Positions 29,901 through 33,886 of a stretch of DNA of 33,886 bases are shown piece by piece. Where the stretch lies: the NCBI GenBank assembly GCA_008931825.1, contig QXVZ01032211.1, positions 1 to 33,886 on the forward strand, written 5' to 3'. A model generated the notes under the pieces. That model was not told the origin of the DNA. It was given only the letters and a program-made list of their open reading frames with translations, and did no database searches. The translations under genes and the position numbers were made by a program. Origin of the DNA: Phallusia fumigata. Taxonomy: Eukaryota; Chordata; Ascidiacea; Phlebobranchia; Ascidiidae. Position 1 is the stretch's first letter. Each line of letters starts with the position of its first letter.

Positions 29901-32900
29901 AGTTAAATGCTGAATGTTTTGTCCCAAACTCGAAACAATGCAACATGAAAGAGAATGAATCCCTTGTCAGTTTGTTGTGTTTTCTTGGGCAAGAAATTAA
30001 AGCATGTTGCTCGATACCAAAGATCCAGATGTGGTTTCCCAACCTTTTTAACCTTCTTGACAATTTCGCTGAAAACTTTGGACCCTTTTAATAAAAACTG
30101 TTTTTTGTGGTAAATATTTAAGTGATCAGGTTGTGTAATTCCATGTAGGTAAAATTTTGTACCAAAGTTCCAATTGGATAAAATTTTTGACAGTTTATAG
30201 GTTTGGTGTATTAATTGCAGTTTGGGAATTTTTGGTTTTGTGGGGTTCTATAACAAGGCCTATGGTAGTACTGATAATATTTCTTTCATCAAGTACGTTC
30301 CTAATTTTTTTCATGTTAGGTATTGCTGATGCTGCAAGTGACATGCAGCAACATCTTGTTCCTGATGAAGGTGCAGAATATGATGAACTAATTACCATAG
30401 ACCTCGACCAGGTATGTCCACCACTCTTTCAGGCTACTGCATTTAAAACACCCATAAAAAGGACACTTACATGGCTACACAGGCTTGGTAGTAAAGCTTG
30501 CTGTTAGTCCAATCATAGACACAGCAAACTAGGTGATTTTGGTGATCCTAGACTTTCCGTGGACATGTCCATCAGTCTGTGGACCAGTGTTTTGTGATCT
30601 ATGATCTGTGTTTTAGCAAGCATCACCACCTAGTCTGTGTTTAAGGTTTCTGTCACAAGTTTGAATAGTTACAGTATTTGGTCTTTGTAGTCTGTTATGT
30701 GCTTTGTTTGGCCCTTGGTCCATATGATTTGATTGAAGTGCATAAAATTGAACAAACACATCAGTTGCAGTATTACGCTCATTGTACCTATGTTACAAGA
30801 TGTCCCAAAAGCTAGAATCAGTACATTTGTTCAAGTGTCAATTTACATTTGTGAATAACTTGTAATGCATTTGTAGTTGAAACCAGCATTGAATGGACCA
30901 TTTACTCCAGACCTGTACAACCCATGCTCTGAAATTAAGCAAAATGCTGAGAAAAATGGATGGCCACTTGAAGTTAAGGTACAACTGACTGTCAATTAAT
31001 ACCTATTATGACCAACTGTATTAACACCATAAATTAGATCACCCAAAAAGCTATATTACCCTCGTCTTTAGAACTTGATTTGTGTTCTAAAAAGACAGAA
31101 AAAATAGCTGAAATAAATGTTTGTCTGGTTTCTATGCATTTCATTGTTGTGTCTTTGATATGCTCCCAGCTTTTCGCACAATTTTTCATTTATTTTTAAC
31201 ATGTTAGTTTGTTAAGTTAGATTAGGAAACAAAAAGTCAGCGGTGTGGTCATAACTTCAGTGTATAAAAGCAACATTGGGGTCAAAATATTTTATGTCTA
31301 AAGCTCTACTTAGTGTTCTAAAGTGTAGTCAATTAGTTACGAACAGTTGCTTTATGTCAGCAAATTTTTGGAAATGAATAGAATGTTTTTATTAATGTGA
31401 ATTTTTTGTTTTAAAGTTGCAGTGGAAAATGTGTTTTAAAAGCCATGTTTTTTGCACTAGGTTGGTTTAATTGGGAGTTGTACAAACAGCAGTTACGAGG
31501 ATATGGGAAGAGCAGCCCACATCTGCAAACAAGCTAAAGACAAAGGTTTAAAAGCCAAGTAAGATAAAGAGAAGTCTATTAAAACAACCCACAATATTGA
31601 TAGGTCTAAGGATTGAAAATGTAAATATGTTTCATAACAATAAACTGGTGAAAAAACCTGTAAATTATTCTAATGCTGTGTAAAACTAATTCAAAAATTT
31701 TTTTTCCAGATCAGCTTTCACAATTACCCCAGGATCAGAACAAGTGAGAGCAACTATTGAACGTGATGGATATGTAAGTTCTAAAAAGTTTTTTTATTTT
31801 GGACCTACAACTGTGTTTAATGTTGATTTTATCTTAAAAGCATTTCAGTATTTCAAACTTTGAACCTACTAATAAGGTTTTAAGTTTTTGAAACAAATAT
31901 TTTTGGTTGTCATGTTTAAAATTTCATCAACAGTTTACTGTCAACAATTTTTAAAAATTTAGATTTTATTCTGTTTTGTTGTATAATTCCAAATAGCTGT
32001 ATTACCCATTTCCTTATCTAAAATCCTAAAAATGAAATGTTTAGTGTACATGTGTGTTCAAAATGGGCCATATATATTAAATCAACAAAGGTTAATATGC
32101 TTTAAAAATTTTAAACATTTGTCGCTTTTTTAAATTTACAAAACACAACAAGATTTTAAAAACCTACAATTTTACGAAAGCACAATTTTTAGCCTTGTTT
32201 TAACATTTTTTATAATCCGCAGGCCCAGATATTTCGTGACGTGGGTGGTATGGTTTTGGCAAACGCTTGTGGACCTTGCATCGGTCAGTGGGATCGCAAA
32301 GATGTCGCCATGGGTGAGAAAAACACCATTGTTACGTCATACAACCGCAACTTCACTGGACGGAACGATGCCAATCCTGCAACTCATGCCTTCGTGACGT
32401 CACCCGACGTAGGTTGAAGTGATGTCATCCACAATGACGTGTTTGTTGTTGTATAAAGTCTTGTTACGCAATGGTGACGCAACATGACATAACGTAGCAT
32501 TAAAGGACGTCATGAATGTTATTACCTAACGTGTGTGTTTAGTGATGTATCAGTGTACACAAATGGCAATTCTCCTAGCTGTCGCGTTCGGGTTACGTCA
32601 CCCGGCACGCCGTGTATTGAAATGACGTCATAGGTGTTTTAATTCGTTTTTATTCGCAGACATAAAACTGATTGGCGTCATTAAATATTGATTTCCCAAT
32701 AAACCATTGTTGCAGGTGGTTACTGCAATGGTGTTCGCCGGACAACTTGGTTTCAACCCCGAAGTAGATTACCTTGAAGCGGCGGACGGGTCAAAGTTCA
32801 AGTTTGATGCGCCCACTGGTGACGAACTTCCAGCAAAGGTAGAAACAAAAATAGGTTTTCGCCGACTCACATCTACATACGCCACACACTTGCCGAATTC

Positions 32901-33872
32901 CCGTATTGGGTGATTTTTCACAAAACATCCAAACACTGTTGACAAAAGCGAGGGGAGCAATTCATCGTTAGAATGAGAGTATTACTGTCTACTGTAGTAG
33001 GAGTCATATCGTTCGGTCCTATTGCTCGGAAAACCGGTAATTATGGCCCCCCTTCCACGAAGGGGACACATATTGTTTTTACTCTGTTTTTTCTTTTTTT
33101 CTGTCTAACGCGAGTTTGTTCCCACGTTTTAGTCATGAAGGAGTCGTCCAAATTTCTTCAAATTTTCACACATGATAGATGCTTATCTGAAATACTNAGA
33201 CATGGCGGTGCTAATTAAGGTGGGTAAATCGTAACTTTTTCAGCGACATTGAACACACACTGTTGTAGTTTTGTAAAAATAAATGTGTTACACAATCAAC
33301 AATGTATGGGATGATATTTGAGTCCGATTAACATTGGGACTTTATTCGGAACTGAATCCGTAATCACAGTTTTATTAGAACGGAATTTACAACCACTTAA
33401 AGCCACTTGTATTATTTTAACCACTTTTAATATTTTATCCTTGCGACCACTTGTATTATTTTACTCTTGCGCCCTTACAAGTTTACTTGCCCTTACAGGT
33501 GCGTTTTATTCGTCAACTTCACAAAATATTATATGCACGCTACTAGACAACTTTTTTAACGGGATAGAGATAAAGTTTCCTTATTTGTATTCTACTTTCA
33601 CCCCATGCAATCAAACCGTGTATTTCTACTTTCACCATCCGAAGCAAAATGCGAGCAGCTCTGTAATTTGTGGTATGTAGGTAAAAGGCAAATGTACAAC
33701 GGACCACATAAGTATGGCAGGCCCATGGTTGAAATATCGTGGTCACCTTGACAATATTTCCAATAACATGCTGATTGGAGCAATCAATATCGAAAACGAG
33801 CAAGCAAACAAGATCAAGAACCGACTGTCCAATGAATATGGAGCTGTACCTGATGTAGCGCGAAATTACAAG
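26966..33872 (+). CDS. ACO2: Aconitate hydratase, mitochondrial (3' end outside window)
   Basis: TCA-cycle enzyme converting citrate to isocitrate in the mitochondrial matrix through a [4Fe-4S] cluster. Exons: 26966-26998, 27202-27335, 27675-27741, 28016-28126, 28506-28679, 29292-29502, 29562-29765, 30320-30411, 30877-30978, 31461-31558, 31710-31773, 32223-32408, 32716-32838, a partial exon 33198-33219, and 33681-33872. All phases agree up to 32838. The first roughly 30 residues are Arg/Ser/Thr-rich without acids, a mitochondrial presequence. Cluster cysteines are in [12 protein letters not shown] (about residue 383) and ACGPCIGQW (about 446 and 449), within two residues of the human positions. 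Conserved blocks include [13 protein letters not shown] and [15 protein letters not shown]. The last exon visible begins [16 protein letters not shown]; the swivel domain with the catalytic serine lies beyond the window. The exon between DELPAK and DMAVLIK is mostly lost at the N at 33197. Confidence 0.97.
28226..28412. repeat. Two imperfect direct copies of about 37 bp in ACO2 intron 4
   Basis: TTTTTAACCTTGGGGTTAAG with its following GAGAGGTTATATACCTAG (from about 28227) recurs as TTTTTAACCTTGTGGTTTAG plus GAGAGGTCACCTACTTAG (from about 28376), with roughly seven differences. It may be an old local duplication or two copies of a short dispersed repeat. Confidence 0.55.
32395..32630. promoter_or_regulatory. 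Cluster of TGACGTCA-type (CRE-like) motifs in ACO2 exon 12/intron 12
   Basis: Perfect TGACGTCA palindromes lie at 32395-32402 (end of the exon) and 32623-32630. Between them are several partial sites (TGACGTG, GTGACGC, GACGTCAT, TTACGTCAC). The density over 240 bp is much higher than elsewhere in the introns. CREB/ATF-type binding is the classical meaning, but these may equally be a common genomic motif of this species. Confidence 0.35.
33197..33197. other. ACO2: Single-N assembly join that truncates an ACO2 exon
   Basis: Directly right of the N, 33198-33219 reads in phase as the end of an aconitase exon (DMAVLIK, then the donor GTGGGT). No acceptor or exon start exists to the left. About 40 residues expected between the exon ending at 32838 and this piece are missing, so real sequence has been dropped here. 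Confidence 0.9.
33403..33463. repeat. Two direct copies of a 17-bp unit, 44-bp spacing
   Basis: CCACTTGTATTATTTTA occurs at 33403-33419 and 33447-33463 in the last ACO2 intron of the window, within AT-rich sequence with further CCACTT words. It is probably a decayed local tandem repeat. Confidence 0.6.
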
Positions 33873-33886
33873 GTAAAAATTAGTTA

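Noticed and set aside
30025..30062. hAT-like end (GTGGTTTCCCAACCTTTTT) in ACO2 intron 7
   Set aside because: No opposite terminus or target duplication could be found, so no element is called.
30157..30507. 116-codon plus-strand frame
   Set aside because: It overlaps ACO2 exon 30320-30411 but extends through intron sequence on both sides; only the exon part is coding.

Overview
The window is a stretch of a small, AT-rich animal genome. Its genes have many short exons and short introns with GT-AG (one GC-AG) junctions. The content fits a tunicate, most likely a Ciona-type ascidian: a chordate MYLK3-like kinase, a mitochondrial aconitase, compact gene spacing, hAT-type miniature elements and ACAG|ATG acceptors compatible with spliced-leader trans-splicing. 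The species call is inference, because no search could be run.

Layout from left to right. A minus-strand gene at 826-9541 encodes a myosin light chain kinase of the MYLK3/MYLK4 type. It has an N-terminal coiled coil, an acidic Ser/Thr-rich linker and most of the kinase domain; the end of the kinase domain and the regulatory tail lie beyond the left edge. A divergent promoter region (9542-11047) separates it from a plus-strand ten-exon gene (11048-16628) for an unrecognised 338-residue coiled-coil protein. Convergent to that is a minus-strand two-exon gene (16891-17403) for an unrecognised basic 148-residue protein. After about 2 kb without a confident gene comes a single-exon seven-transmembrane receptor-like gene (19508-20494, plus). 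A minus-strand unit (22113-24316) encodes a membrane-anchored segment and a TPR protein, either as one 532-residue protein or as two genes of an operon. The right third is mitochondrial aconitase, ACO2, on the plus strand (26966-33872, running off the edge). Its iron-sulfur cysteines are visible.

Exon boundaries were worked out by hand, and the reading phase is consistent across every junction reported. The main exception is one ACO2 exon cut by a single N.

Five single N characters (1776, 6278, 11291, 14485, 33197) mark joins in the assembly. Three are flanked by direct copies of 227 bp, about 2 kb and 112 bp, which look like allelic or overlapping contigs laid end to end rather than real tandem duplications. 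The N at 33197 removes most of an ACO2 exon.

The most interesting biological points are these: a clean 27-codon basic exon inserted in the beta3-alphaC loop of the kinase; two intact hAT-like miniature elements with perfect 8-bp target duplications; the fused-or-operonic membrane/TPR unit; and the divergent intronless 7TM gene. No complete new system of cooperating genes is evident: the neighbours are unrelated housekeeping, muscle-type and unknown genes.
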